From the NCBI GenBank assembly GCA_964543905.1, contig CAZIZO010000002.1:124001-188000 (forward strand): a stretch of DNA of 64,000 nucleotides, given 5' to 3'. The DNA is from GCA-016699835 sp964543905 (lineage in GTDB: Bacteria; Planctomycetota; Phycisphaerae; Phycisphaerales; UBA1924). Under the pieces are notes generated by a model that ran no database searches, had not been told where the DNA came from, and saw nothing but the letters and a program-made list of their open reading frames with translations. A program made the translations under genes and the position numbers. Position 1 is the stretch's first letter, and every line of letters starts with the position of its first letter. Below, piece after piece: positions 51,560 through 61,110 of this stretch.

Positions 51560-54500
51560 ATGCGTCCGATAGCCTGGCTCGTGCTGATCGCCGTGTTGGG
51601 GCAGGTATCGATGTGTGGACCGTGGGCGGGCGCACGGGGCGCGGAGCCGGCGACGGTGTACCCGGACGATTCGGTGGCGGCGCGGGAGGCGTTGCCGCGG
51701 GCGCGGGAGTTGGCGGCGTCGGGGAATCTGGCGGAGGCGGCGCGGGTGCTGCAGGGGCTGCTGGAGCAGGAGGGCGATCGGCTTCTGGAGGTCGGCGGAG
51801 AGGGCGGGGTGCTGTTGGTGTCGGTGCGCTCGCTGGTGCACGAGGCGTTGCTTGGGAACGCGGCGCTGCTGGAGCGGTATCGGCAGGTGGAGGGCGTGCG
51901 GGCGGAGAAGATGCTGGAGGACGTGGACGCGCGGGAGATCGAGCGGACGCGGCTCCTGACGCGCGCGGGGTTGACGGCGGCGTTGCGCGTCGTGCAGACG
52001 GAGATGGAGGGCGGGCGGTTTGAATCGGCGCGGATCGCGTTGGCGCAACTGAAGGACCACCCGGATCGTCGTCGGGAGCAGGGCGCGGCGCGGGCGTGCG
52101 CCCTGGCGGCGGCGCAGGTGGCGCGGTATGTGAACCGCGAGGACGTGCGCGGGATGGCGAAGGCGTGGACAGAGGAGGCGCTGACGCTGGGCGAGCGGGT
52201 GGAGATGGACCTGACGCCCGCCACGATTCCGGCCTCGGCGCGGCGGGTCGGGCGCTCGCCCATCGACGCGGGCGAGGCGATCAACGAGGCGATGATGTCG
52301 AAGACGGCGCTGCAGTCGATCGGGCTGATGCGGGAGGAATCGAGGCTGGAGGAGTTGCAGGCGTTGGGCGCGACGAGCGGGGACGGGCCGATCGTGTTCC
52401 CCAGCGTGGCGGACGACGTGGTGTACGTGAACGACGGGGAGCGGATCGGGGCGTACGACCGGGACACGCTCTCGCCCATCTGGGTGCACGCGGCGTCGGG
52501 CGGCGCGGCGGGGACGCGTGAGGACGAGATTCTGCTGTCGAGGCCCGGCTATGCGATGCGGACGTTCGAGGACGTCGCGAGTTGCACCGTGTCGGGGGAC
52601 GTGGTGCTGGCGGTGACGGGCTTTGCGGTGAACGGACGGCGGGTGGGCGACGCGCGTCTGCACGCCCTGGACGCGCGGGATGGGCGGCGGTTGTGGGCGG
52701 TGCAGGAGCGGCTGGTGGACCCGGCGCTGGTGTCGAGCGCGGTGCGCGGGCCGGTGCTGGTGGACGGGGACACGGTGGTGGCGGCGGTTCGGCGCGTGGG
52801 GACGTTTGCGCGCGACACGAAGTTGTACCTGATGGGGCTGGACCTGAACACGGGCGCGAAGCGCTGGGTGCGGTATGTCGCGAGCGCGGGGCGTTTGCCG
52901 TGGGGCGTGGTGCAACGGCGACCCGACGGCGCGACGATGCACCAGGGCGTGGTGTATCGCGCGGACGAGATGGGGATCGTGGCGGCGTATGAAGCGGCGA
53001 CGGGGAGGCCCGTGTGGCTCCGGAAGGTCTCGGGGGGATCGGCGATGCGTCGCGGGCAGCCGGACCAGGCGCCGGCGTTTGCGATGGCGGTCCCGATCGT
53101 GGACGGGAACACGCTCATCGTGAACGAACTGACGGAGGGGGGCGACACGGGACGGGGCGACGACCCCGCGGTGCTGCGGCTGGACCTGGCGACGGGCCGG
53201 CTGCTGGAGAAACGGGCGCTGTCGGCCTTTGGAAGCCCGCGGTACTTCGTGCGGGTCGGGGATCACCTGGCGGGCGTGGGCGCGGGGAGGCTCGCGTTCG
53301 TGAAATCGAGCGAACTGGGCGAGGGCACGATCACGTTGTCGGGCTCGCTGGGGGAGGGCGAACTGCAGGGGCGCGTGGCGGTGGCGGGGGACAAGGTGCT
53401 GGCGCCCGGGAACGGGGGCGTGTTCGTGGTGGACCCGAACGACCCGACGAACGTGTCGACGCTGGAACTGGAGGGGAGCGGCAACCTGCTCGCGGTGGGC
53501 GGGCACGTCCTGGGCGCGGATGTCCGTCGCCTGCGGACGTTCGTGTCGTGGGAGCGGGCGCGGGAGATCCTCGCGGAGCGCGTGAAGAAAAGGCCGGGCG
53601 ACGTGGGGCCCATGCTGAACTTCGTGGAGTTGGCGCACCGGGCGGGGAAGTTGGACGAGGCGCCGGCGATGATCACGCGGGCGCTGGAACGGCTGGACGA
53701 GTTGTCGGGGAGCACGCGGGGCGACGGCGCGGCGCGATCGCGTCGGCGGCTGTTCGAGGTGCTGCTCGCGATCGTTCGAGAATCGGCGGGGACGCGCGGG
53801 AACGCGGCGAAGAGCACGGACCCGAAACTGATCCAGCAGGTGTTGCAGGCGATGGACCGGGCGGCGGAGTCGTTCCCGGAGCGGGCCACGTATCTGATGG
53901 AACTGGCGCAGTGGCACGAAGGGCGTGGGGAGGCGCGCGCGGCGGTGGACGCGTGGCAGGAAGTGCTGGGCGAGGCGAGGCTGGCGGGGTCGAAGGTCGT
54001 GGAGACCGAGGCCCGCGCGGACCTTGAGGATGAGAAGGGCACGACGGCGGGAGAGGAGGCCGAGCGACGCCTGGCGCGGCTGGTGATGCGCTCGGGGTAC
54101 GACGCGTATCGCTCGTTCGACGAGGAGGCGGCGCGGGCGTTTGGCGCGTTGGGCGTCGGGGCGAAGGCCGAGGCGTTGGAGGCGGCGGCCCGACGATATC
54201 CGCTGGCGCGTGGGGCCTCGGGGGTGTGGGAGCGTGCGGCGGTGGAATGGGGGCGGGTGGGGAAGCGTGCGGAAGCGCGGGCGGCGCTCGGGCGTGCGGT
54301 GGTCTCGGCGGAGAGCCTCGTGAAGGCCGGGGTGGTCGAGCAGCGGGAGGCGCTCGCGCGTGCGGGCTTGGCGCTGGTGGAGGCGCTCCGCGACGCGGGG
54401 CAGGACTCGACGGCGTATCGGACGCTTCGGCGGCTGACGCAGCAGCATCCGGAGGTGGTGCTGACGGGCACGGCGCGAGGAGACGAGAGTCTGGCGTCGG

Positions 54501-55891
54501 ACCTGCGGGGGCGGGTGCGGGCGGGCGAGGGTCGGCCGCAGGTCGGGCCGAGGATTTCGAGCGGCGTGCAGGTGTTGCGGCAGTGGAGTGTGCTGGAGAC
54601 GCTGGTGGCGCAGGAGCGCGGCGGGCCGACGGACGTGGTGATGATGGAGAACGCGGTGGCGTCGCGGGTGGGCTTGTTCGCGGCGCAGGGGGACACGGGG
54701 AGGGTGTCGGCGCTGTGGACGCGGGAATATCAGCAGCAATCGCCGACTCCGGTGGCGGTCCGTCTGGACGAGACGTATTTGTACTGGCCCTCCGCGCGGG
54801 GAGGGACGATCGAGGTGGTGGACAACACGACGGGCGCGACGCGGTGGCGTTCGGCGGAGTACGGGACGGTGTTTCCGGCGGAGCAAACGGCGGCGTACGT
54901 GGCGGACGAGCATTTTCCGACGCCCAACGCGGGCGACGTGCGCGCGGGGGACCTGATGGTGTCGCTGGACGAGGCGACGCTGATCCTGGTGGAGCGTGGG
55001 GGGCGTGCGGCGTGCTTCGACGTGGCGGACGGGAAGGTGCTGTGGACGAACGTGCTGCCGATTCGACGCGTCTTCGACGTGGCGAGCGTGGAAGGTCTGT
55101 TGGTCGTCGCGGGGGACGAGAAGTCGGCGAGCGAGGTGGAGGGGCAGGCGTTGGTCTCGGCCCCGCGGATGATGTCGATGGATCGTCGAACGGGAGCGCT
55201 GGTGGCGCGGGTGGGGGGGGCGGGCGGGGAGGGCGCTGGGGCGATCCTGGGCGACCATGTGCGGTGGGTGCGTGCGGCGGGGAAGGGGCGGGTGCTGGCG
55301 GGAGTGGCCGACGGGGTGGTGGCGGTGGACGCGCGAACGTGCGGCCTGTTGTGGAGCGTTCGGGGGGGGGAGATTCGCAATCCGGCGACGGGCGTGGTGG
55401 TGGGCGAGTCGGCGTTTGTGCTGGATTCGAGCAAGGCGTTGCGGCTGATCGGGATGGGGGATGGGAATCTCCGCGGGACGCCGCTGGAGACACGGGAGAA
55501 GATCGAGTTTCCGTTCGTGCTGTCGCCGCTGGGCGATCGCCTGGTGGTGACGAGCCAACTGGGACTCTTGGTGTATGGCGGGGACGGTTCGCTGATTGGG
55601 ATGGACGCGTTGGATCGCGACGCCCGGGGCGAGCGGGTGGCGCACCTGGTGCCGCCGGCGGTCGGACGGGACTACGGCGTGAACGTGGGCGAGGTGGCGG
55701 ACGTGCCGAACGTTGCGCGGGCGCCGGCGGGGCTGACGCGGTACGGGCTGAGCGTGCTCTCGACGGAGAGCGGTCGCGTGGTGGGGACGGGGGCGGTGGT
55801 TCTTCGGGAGGAGCCGACGGCGATGGCGCTGGTGGACGGGAAGGCGCTGGTGACGGCGGGGCCGGTGACGGTGGTGCTCGATCTGCCGTGA
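51560..55891 (+). CDS. Large secreted PQQ-like beta-propeller and TPR-region protein
   Basis: From ATG 51560 (RBS GAAAGGA) the product has 1443 residues with a signal peptide ending near AGARGA. An N-terminal helical part (about 25-250) looks TPR-like (ARELAASGNLAEAARVLQGLL). A PQQ-type propeller follows (YVNDGERIGAYDRDTL; LHALDARDGRRLWAVQERLV; VYRADEMGIVAAYEAATGRPVW). A second helical region (about 670-1000; MLNFVELAHRAGKLDEAP) separates it from a second propeller (IEVVDNTTGATRWRSAEYG; RAACFDVADGKVLWTN). It could be a BamB-like scaffold, but no role is proven. The high-GC frame is also open on the opposite strand, which I consider non-coding. Confidence 0.82.
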   Translation: MRPIAWLVLIAVLGQVSMCGPWAGARGAEPATVYPDDSVAAREALPRARELAASGNLAEAARVLQGLLEQEGDRLLEVGGEGGVLLVSVRSLVHEALLGNAALLERYRQVEGVRAEKMLEDVDAREIERTRLLTRAGLTAALRVVQTEMEGGRFESARIALAQLKDHPDRRREQGAARACALAAAQVARYVNREDVRGMAKAWTEEALTLGERVEMDLTPATIPASARRVGRSPIDAGEAINEAMMSKTALQSIGLMREESRLEELQALGATSGDGPIVFPSVADDVVYVNDGERIGAYDRDTLSPIWVHAASGGAAGTREDEILLSRPGYAMRTFEDVASCTVSGDVVLAVTGFAVNGRRVGDARLHALDARDGRRLWAVQERLVDPALVSSAVRGPVLVDGDTVVAAVRRVGTFARDTKLYLMGLDLNTGAKRWVRYVASAGRLPWGVVQRRPDGATMHQGVVYRADEMGIVAAYEAATGRPVWLRKVSGGSAMRRGQPDQAPAFAMAVPIVDGNTLIVNELTEGGDTGRGDDPAVLRLDLATGRLLEKRALSAFGSPRYFVRVGDHLAGVGAGRLAFVKSSELGEGTITLSGSLGEGELQGRVAVAGDKVLAPGNGGVFVVDPNDPTNVSTLELEGSGNLLAVGGHVLGADVRRLRTFVSWERAREILAERVKKRPGDVGPMLNFVELAHRAGKLDEAPAMITRALERLDELSGSTRGDGAARSRRRLFEVLLAIVRESAGTRGNAAKSTDPKLIQQVLQAMDRAAESFPERATYLMELAQWHEGRGEARAAVDAWQEVLGEARLAGSKVVETEARADLEDEKGTTAGEEAERRLARLVMRSGYDAYRSFDEEAARAFGALGVGAKAEALEAAARRYPLARGASGVWERAAVEWGRVGKRAEARAALGRAVVSAESLVKAGVVEQREALARAGLALVEALRDAGQDSTAYRTLRRLTQQHPEVVLTGTARGDESLASDLRGRVRAGEGRPQVGPRISSGVQVLRQWSVLETLVAQERGGPTDVVMMENAVASRVGLFAAQGDTGRVSALWTREYQQQSPTPVAVRLDETYLYWPSARGGTIEVVDNTTGATRWRSAEYGTVFPAEQTAAYVADEHFPTPNAGDVRAGDLMVSLDEATLILVERGGRAACFDVADGKVLWTNVLPIRRVFDVASVEGLLVVAGDEKSASEVEGQALVSAPRMMSMDRRTGALVARVGGAGGEGAGAILGDHVRWVRAAGKGRVLAGVADGVVAVDARTCGLLWSVRGGEIRNPATGVVVGESAFVLDSSKALRLIGMGDGNLRGTPLETREKIEFPFVLSPLGDRLVVTSQLGLLVYGGDGSLIGMDALDRDARGERVAHLVPPAVGRDYGVNVGEVADVPNVARAPAGLTRYGLSVLSTESGRVVGTGAVVLREEPTAMALVDGKALVTAGPVTVVLDLP

Positions 55892-55938
55892 GTCATCGAC
55901 GGTGTTGGGAGGCGGTTGCTATCCTTGGGGTCCGACCC

Positions 55939-56961
55939 ATGGAGGAGCGATTGTCGTACGACCCCAATAAGTTTCCGCCCCGAACACCCGGGCCCGTTGG
56001 ACAACCTGGGGTGCCCGCGCCCCGGCCTTTACCGGCAAAGCCCCGCAAGGTGCGAGGCGGGGTGAAGTTACCCGCGACGTTTGCGCCCGGGGATGCGAAC
56101 CTGGGCTGGGCGGCGCAGCGGTGGCTGCGGCTGATGGAGCAGGCCGCGGAAGGGACGCGGCTGGTGGAGGGGTTGGAGTACGGGAAGTTGGGGCAGGCGC
56201 GTCGGCTGACGATCTCGCGCGGGATGATCGAGGCCGCCGTGCAGGGGCGTGCGGACCGTGCGTACACGGTGCGCCTCACGTTCGACGCGTTCAGCGAGTC
56301 GCAATGGGAGAAGGCGGTGGCGAGCATGGGCGACAGCGCGATCTATGCGGCCAAACTCCTGGCGGGGGAGGTGCCGGCGAACATCGAGGATTTGTTCGCG
56401 CCGTTGGGGCTGAAGCTCTTTCCGAGCGAGGCGGGCGAGTTGCGGACGAGTTGCACGTGCGGGGAGGCTGGGGCGTGGTGCAAGCACGTGTGCTGCACGT
56501 CGTATCTGTTTGCGGCGAGGCTGGCGACGGAGCCGTTCGTCATCTTTGCCGCGCGGGGGCTGGAGGCGGAGGAGATTCGGGAGCGATTGCGCGAGCGGCG
56601 GGCGATGGCTGGGGTGGGGACGGGGAGCGTGCCGGTGTACGCGCAACGGGTGCCGGGGGCCTCGGACGTGCAGAGCAAATCGCTGGAGGAGTGCCTGGAC
56701 CACTTTTGGGAGTCGGGCCCGGAGTTGGGGGAGTTGGAGTTGCCGCTGGAGCGGCCCGCGGTGAGCCATCCGCTGCTGCGACGATTGGGGCCGAGCCCGT
56801 TTCCGAATGCGTCATTCCCGCTGGTCGGGCTGCTGGCGAGTTGCTACGAGACGATCAGCGAGCGGGCGCTGCGCCGGGACGAGGGGGATGCGGGCCCGGG
56901 CGAACCCGCAGGACCGAGCGGGACGGGCGAGCCCGACGCGGAGGACGCGTCGGACGAGTGA
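55939..56961 (+). CDS. SWIM zinc-finger protein
   Basis: The 340-residue protein contains a SWIM motif CTCGEAGAWCKH (Cys172, Cys174, Cys181, His183; CxCx6CxH), which binds zinc and usually DNA or protein. Flanking family blocks are RGMIEAAVQGRADRAYTVRL and EWEKAV-like SQWEKAVASMGDSAIYAAKLLAGEVP. In many bacteria the SWIM protein is encoded with an SNF2-type helicase; no helicase is adjacent here. The N-terminal 50 residues are Pro/Lys-rich. The start is ATG 55939; the frame continues upstream only as an artefact of the previous gene. Confidence 0.88.
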   Translation: MEERLSYDPNKFPPRTPGPVGQPGVPAPRPLPAKPRKVRGGVKLPATFAPGDANLGWAAQRWLRLMEQAAEGTRLVEGLEYGKLGQARRLTISRGMIEAAVQGRADRAYTVRLTFDAFSESQWEKAVASMGDSAIYAAKLLAGEVPANIEDLFAPLGLKLFPSEAGELRTSCTCGEAGAWCKHVCCTSYLFAARLATEPFVIFAARGLEAEEIRERLRERRAMAGVGTGSVPVYAQRVPGASDVQSKSLEECLDHFWESGPELGELELPLERPAVSHPLLRRLGPSPFPNASFPLVGLLASCYETISERALRRDEGDAGPGEPAGPSGTGEPDAEDASDE

Positions 56962-57045
56962 TCCCTGGGCGGATCGAGGACCATCAGGTGTCCTTGTGAG
57001 ATCGAGCGCGGACGGGTGTTCACGCGGAGCGTCCTCCCCGCGGGC

Positions 57046-58083
57046 TTACTTGGCGGGCGGGTTTGGTTGTTGCGGCGTGCTCGAGCGGTCCCATCCGTCG
57101 TACTTCACGAAGTCCTTGACGTCGGCGTCGGTGGGGAGGGCGGCCTCGAGCGCGGCCTTGTAGATCGCGCCGAGTGTTCCGGCGGCGTCGGCGAGGCGAT
57201 CTTCGATGAACTGCTTGCCCTCCGCTTCGAGGAAGCCCTTGCGTTTGTAGATCTGGTAGAGCGGCTCGACCTGGTCGTGGGCGCGTTGGATGGACTGGAG
57301 GGTGTCGTTCCACGGGTCTTGGGGCGAGACCTGCACGTCGGTCTTGGTGCGAGGGCGGACGTCATCGACGGTGATGCGCTGGGTCTTGATGACGCCGCCG
57401 TCGATGTAGGCGTGGATGCTGTACTCGGTGGTGTATCCGTTGGGATTCTCGCCCTTCCAGCCGTGGTGATGCGTGGTGGTGTGGAGGGGCTGGGCAGAGT
57501 CGCCCACGAAGTGGGCGAGGATGCCCATGTTGTACAAGACGCCCGCGCGGGCCATGGCGAGTTGATCGGCCCGGGAGGGGTCGTTGAGTTGCTCCAAGAT
57601 CATGACGGTCTTGAGGCTGGCGACGACCTTGCCATAGTTTTCGAGGATGGCGTGGGGGAGGAAGCCGGGCCATTCGTCGGTCTTGGCGAAATCGCCCGGG
57701 CGTGGCGGGCGTCCCTCGAACGCCGCGCCGGCCTTGTCCTTGGCGAGGACCATCGCCTTGATGAACTCATTCCGGAGTGGGGGGACGGTCTGGAGGGTGA
57801 GGCCGTACGCGCCGAGGTCTTCGAGGTCGAGGTAGTGGTCGGGGTTGTTGAGATGGGTGATCGGTCCCATCTTTGTGGAACGCCAGCGATCGGGGGTGCA
57901 GGCCTGGTCGGCGATCTGCGCGAGGGTGGAGGGCTCCTTGAGCCACGCGGGGGCCTTGGGAGAGGCGGCGGTGATCTCGAGCGCGAGGGTGGTGATCAGG
58001 CGGTGCCCGTAGCAATCCCAGGCTGTGGCGACGGAGGAGCAGGCGCCGAACGCGAGGGCGGCGAGGAGGGATCGGGTGGTCAT
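57046..58083 (-). CDS. S1/P1-type nuclease, secreted
   Basis: The 345-residue product has a signal peptide ending at TA, so the mature protein would begin with Trp22 of WDCYGHR, the N-terminal zinc ligand of S1/P1 nucleases, followed by His27 at mature position 6. The other zinc sites fit: HFVGDSAQPLH (H, D at +4, H at +10) and HAYID (H, D at +4), plus ITHLNNPDHYLD. These enzymes hydrolyse single-stranded nucleic acids; phosphatase activity is also possible. It is convergent with the SWIM gene and divergent from icd. Confidence 0.88.
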   Translation of the reverse strand: MTTRSLLAALAFGACSSVATAWDCYGHRLITTLALEITAASPKAPAWLKEPSTLAQIADQACTPDRWRSTKMGPITHLNNPDHYLDLEDLGAYGLTLQTVPPLRNEFIKAMVLAKDKAGAAFEGRPPRPGDFAKTDEWPGFLPHAILENYGKVVASLKTVMILEQLNDPSRADQLAMARAGVLYNMGILAHFVGDSAQPLHTTTHHHGWKGENPNGYTTEYSIHAYIDGGVIKTQRITVDDVRPRTKTDVQVSPQDPWNDTLQSIQRAHDQVEPLYQIYKRKGFLEAEGKQFIEDRLADAAGTLGAIYKAALEAALPTDADVKDFVKYDGWDRSSTPQQPNPPAK

Positions 58084-58311
58084 GTCCAGAGGATAGCGAG
58101 ACCGTGGTCACGATCGGGGGGTCGCGTGAGAGCGACGCCGGACGGCGGAGGGGGCACGAGAGCGAGGGGCAGAGGGTGGTTGGGTGTTTGATCCGCCCCA
58201 CTCCTATCCTTGACCCCCCCACGGCCATCCGAGAGGACCGCGTGCGGGCAGGGATCGCACTTGCAACCGCTGCCTACTTTGGGTGGGGTTGATACAGGCA
58301 CGGAGCATGGA

Positions 58312-59799
58312 ATGAGCGGACGACTGACGATTGCACTCGCCCCGGGCGACGGGATCGGCCCGGAGATCATGGACGCCACCCTCGCGCTGTTCAAGGCGGC
58401 GGGGGTGCTGAACGTGGTGGACTTCATGCCGGTGGAGATGGGGGCGAGCGTGTTCCTGAAGGGGAACACGCGTGGGATGACGGACGCGGCGATCCGGACG
58501 GTGGAGGATTGCGGGATCCTGTTCAAGGGCCCGATGGAGACGCCGAAGGGAACGGGCGGGAAGTCGATCAACGTGACGGCGCGGAAGTTGTGGAACGCGC
58601 ACTCGAATCTGAGGATCTTCAAGACGTTGCCGGGCGTGGAGACGGTGTACTCGAAGGCGGGGATCCGGGTGGACCTGGCGATCGTTCGGGAGAACATCGA
58701 GGACACGTATGGCGGGGTGGAGCACCGGCTGAGCAACGACATGATCCAGTGCAAGCGGCTGATCTCGGCGCCGGGGTGTGATGAGGTTCACCGCTTCGCG
58801 TTCCAGACCGCGCGGAAGATGGAGATCACCAAGGTCCACTGCGGGCACAAGGCGAACATCATGAAGATGACCGACGGGCTCTTCCTCGAGCGCTTCAAGG
58901 CGGCGGCGAAGGACTTTCCGGAGGTGCAGATCGCGGACGTGATCATCGATGCGTTGTGCATGAACCTGGTGATGAAGCCGCACCAGTACCAGATGATCGT
59001 GCTGCCCAACCTGCAAGGCGACATCGTCTCGGACCTGGTCGCGGGGCTGGTGGGCGGATTGGGCTTTGCGCCCAGCGCGAACATCGGGAACCACATCTCG
59101 ATCTTCGAGGCGGTGCACGGGACGGCGCCGGACATCGCGGGGCGTGGCGTGGCGAACCCGACGTCGCTGCTGCTGTCGGGGCTGATGATGCTCCGGCACA
59201 TCGGGCTGGTGCGGGAGGCGGCGATCATCGAGAACGCGATGCTGGCGACGCTGGAGTCGGGCATCCACACGGGGGACTTCGGGGACAAGTCGATCCCGGC
59301 GGTGGGGACGGCCGCGTTCACGCAGGCGATCGCGGAGCGTCTGGGGCAGACGCCCAAGACGGTGCCCGGCGTGCACGTGCCGGAGAAGGGCGAGTTGTCG
59401 TTCCGTCGCCCGCCCAAGCCGTCGGGTCAGGCGATGATCCGCACGTACAAGAACATCGTGACGAACGTGGTGGGGTGCGACATCTACCTGGATTCGCCGC
59501 TGGCGCCGATCTCGCTGGCGGAAGAGATGAACCGCTGCGCGGAGGACACGCCGTTCCGGCTGACGCTGATCAGCAATCGCGGGACGCAGGTGTGGCCGAC
59601 GGGGAGCGTGTACACGGAGTGCGTGGACTACTACCGGGTGCGGTTCGAGTTGAAGGACGGGGTGCCGGCGGGGAGTTTTGGTCAGAGCCGGTGCGTGGCG
59701 CTGATGGACAAGGTGGCGGAGAAGTTCACGGTGTGCTCGTACGAACTTCTGCGGACGTTCGATGGGGTGAAGGGGTACAGCCTGGCGCAGGGGCAGTAG
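58312..59799 (+). CDS. icd: Isocitrate dehydrogenase, Thermus-type long form
   Basis: The 495-residue protein is an isocitrate/isopropylmalate dehydrogenase family enzyme. ALAPGDGIGPEI, GKSINVTARK, RENIEDTYGGVEHR and VLPNLQGDIVSDL are visible, with NAD(P) loop residues in HGTAPDIAG. Unlike E. coli Icd it has an extra C-terminal domain of about 120 residues (AMIRTYKNIVTNVVGCDIYL...), as in the Thermus enzyme. It is therefore likely the TCA-cycle isocitrate dehydrogenase. A GGAG site precedes ATG 58312. Cofactor preference is not read out here. Confidence 0.9.
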   Translation: MSGRLTIALAPGDGIGPEIMDATLALFKAAGVLNVVDFMPVEMGASVFLKGNTRGMTDAAIRTVEDCGILFKGPMETPKGTGGKSINVTARKLWNAHSNLRIFKTLPGVETVYSKAGIRVDLAIVRENIEDTYGGVEHRLSNDMIQCKRLISAPGCDEVHRFAFQTARKMEITKVHCGHKANIMKMTDGLFLERFKAAAKDFPEVQIADVIIDALCMNLVMKPHQYQMIVLPNLQGDIVSDLVAGLVGGLGFAPSANIGNHISIFEAVHGTAPDIAGRGVANPTSLLLSGLMMLRHIGLVREAAIIENAMLATLESGIHTGDFGDKSIPAVGTAAFTQAIAERLGQTPKTVPGVHVPEKGELSFRRPPKPSGQAMIRTYKNIVTNVVGCDIYLDSPLAPISLAEEMNRCAEDTPFRLTLISNRGTQVWPTGSVYTECVDYYRVRFELKDGVPAGSFGQSRCVALMDKVAEKFTVCSYELLRTFDGVKGYSLAQGQ

Positions 59800-59814
59800 G
59801 CCCCGATTGGGGCA

Positions 59815-61065
59815 CTACCAGAGCATGCGGACGCGGACGGTTTCGGGGATTTTCCTGAGGCCGTCGAGCACCTTTTGGGCGTCGGTGGGGTCCACGTCGA
59901 GGACGACGTAGCCGAGGTCGTGGTCGGTCTGGAGGTGTTCGGCGGCGACGTTGGCGCCGAGGTCGGCGATGATGCGGTGCATTTTGCTGAGGACGCCGGG
60001 CACGTTTTTGTGGAAATGGAGAATGCGATGGCGGCGGAGTTCGGTCCCCTCGCCGGCGCGGAAGGTCTGCTCGGGGAGTTCGACCTGAGGGACGTTGACG
60101 GCGCCGGTGGTGCTGCCGACGTTGACGAACTTGAGGAGTTTGCCCACGACGTCGAGGGCGATGGTCTCCTGGGCTTCTTCGGTGCTGCCGCCGACGTGGG
60201 GGGTGAGGATGACGTTGGGCAGGCCACGGAGTTCGGACTCGAAAGGCTCGGCCTTGGCGGCGGGCTCGTGGGGGAAGACATCGAGGGCGGCGCCGGCGAG
60301 GTGGCCGGACTTGAGTGCGGCGGCGAGGGCGGGGATCTCGACCACGCTGCCGCGGGCGTTGTTGATGAGCATGGCGCCGGGCTTCATGCGCTTGATCTGG
60401 GCGGCGCCGATCATGTTGTGGGTCTGCGGGGTCGCGGGGACGTGGAGGGTGAGGACGTCGGCCTCCTTGAGGAGGTCGTGGAGCGAGCGGACCTGGCGGG
60501 CGTTGCCGAGGGCGAGTTTGGGGAGGATGTCGAAGTAGAGGACGCGCATGCCGAGGGCCTCGGCGAGGACGCTGACCTGGGAGCCGATGTGCCCGTAGCC
60601 GATGATGCCGAGGGTTCGCCCGCGGACTTCGTGGGCGCCGGCGGCGGACTTGTCCCAGAGGCCGCGGTGCATCTGATCGGATTTCTCGGTAAGGCGACGG
60701 GCGAGGGCGATGATCTCGGCGAGGGTGAGTTCGGCGACGGAGCGGGTGTTGCCGAAGGGGGAGTTGAAGACGACGACGCCGCGCCGGCGCGCGTCGGCGA
60801 GATCGACCTGATTGGTGCCGATGCAGAAGCAGCCGACGGAGAGGAGTTTGGGGGCGGCGGCGAGGACCTTGGCGGTGACCTCGCTCTTGCTCCGCACGCC
60901 GAGGAGGTGGGCGTCATGGACGAGTTTGAGGAGTTTCGCCTCGTCGGGGGCGGCGGCGAGCGATTCGACCTGGAAGCCCTCGTCGCGCAAGAGGGCGATG
61001 CCGGCGGGGTGGACGCCTTCGACGAGGACGGCCTTGATTTTGTTCTTGGGGAAGGAGGTCTTCAT
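59815..61065 (-). CDS. serA: D-3-phosphoglycerate dehydrogenase with ACT domain
   Basis: The 416-residue protein is the short SerA type of E. coli. The NAD-binding motif is LGIIGYGHIGSQVSVLAEAL, the catalytic region has NARGSVVEI and DVFPHEP with the His of TPHVGGST, and the C-terminal ACT domain (about 345-416; HFHKNVPGVLSKMHRIIAD) usually binds serine for feedback inhibition. It catalyses the first step of serine synthesis. The end is 16 bases from the convergent icd stop. Confidence 0.95.
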   Translation of the reverse strand: MKTSFPKNKIKAVLVEGVHPAGIALLRDEGFQVESLAAAPDEAKLLKLVHDAHLLGVRSKSEVTAKVLAAAPKLLSVGCFCIGTNQVDLADARRRGVVVFNSPFGNTRSVAELTLAEIIALARRLTEKSDQMHRGLWDKSAAGAHEVRGRTLGIIGYGHIGSQVSVLAEALGMRVLYFDILPKLALGNARQVRSLHDLLKEADVLTLHVPATPQTHNMIGAAQIKRMKPGAMLINNARGSVVEIPALAAALKSGHLAGAALDVFPHEPAAKAEPFESELRGLPNVILTPHVGGSTEEAQETIALDVVGKLLKFVNVGSTTGAVNVPQVELPEQTFRAGEGTELRRHRILHFHKNVPGVLSKMHRIIADLGANVAAEHLQTDHDLGYVVLDVDPTDAQKVLDGLRKIPETVRVRMLW

Positions 61066-61110
61066 GGGTTCGGGGGTGGATGCGGGGACGTGGTCGCGCG
61101 TGGAGGGGGA

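Noticed and set aside
51233..55645. Minus-strand frame of 1470 residues opposite the beta-propeller gene
   Set aside because: Arg/His/Pro-rich sequence with no motifs; the plus-strand frame has a signal peptide, ribosome binding site and recognisable repeats.
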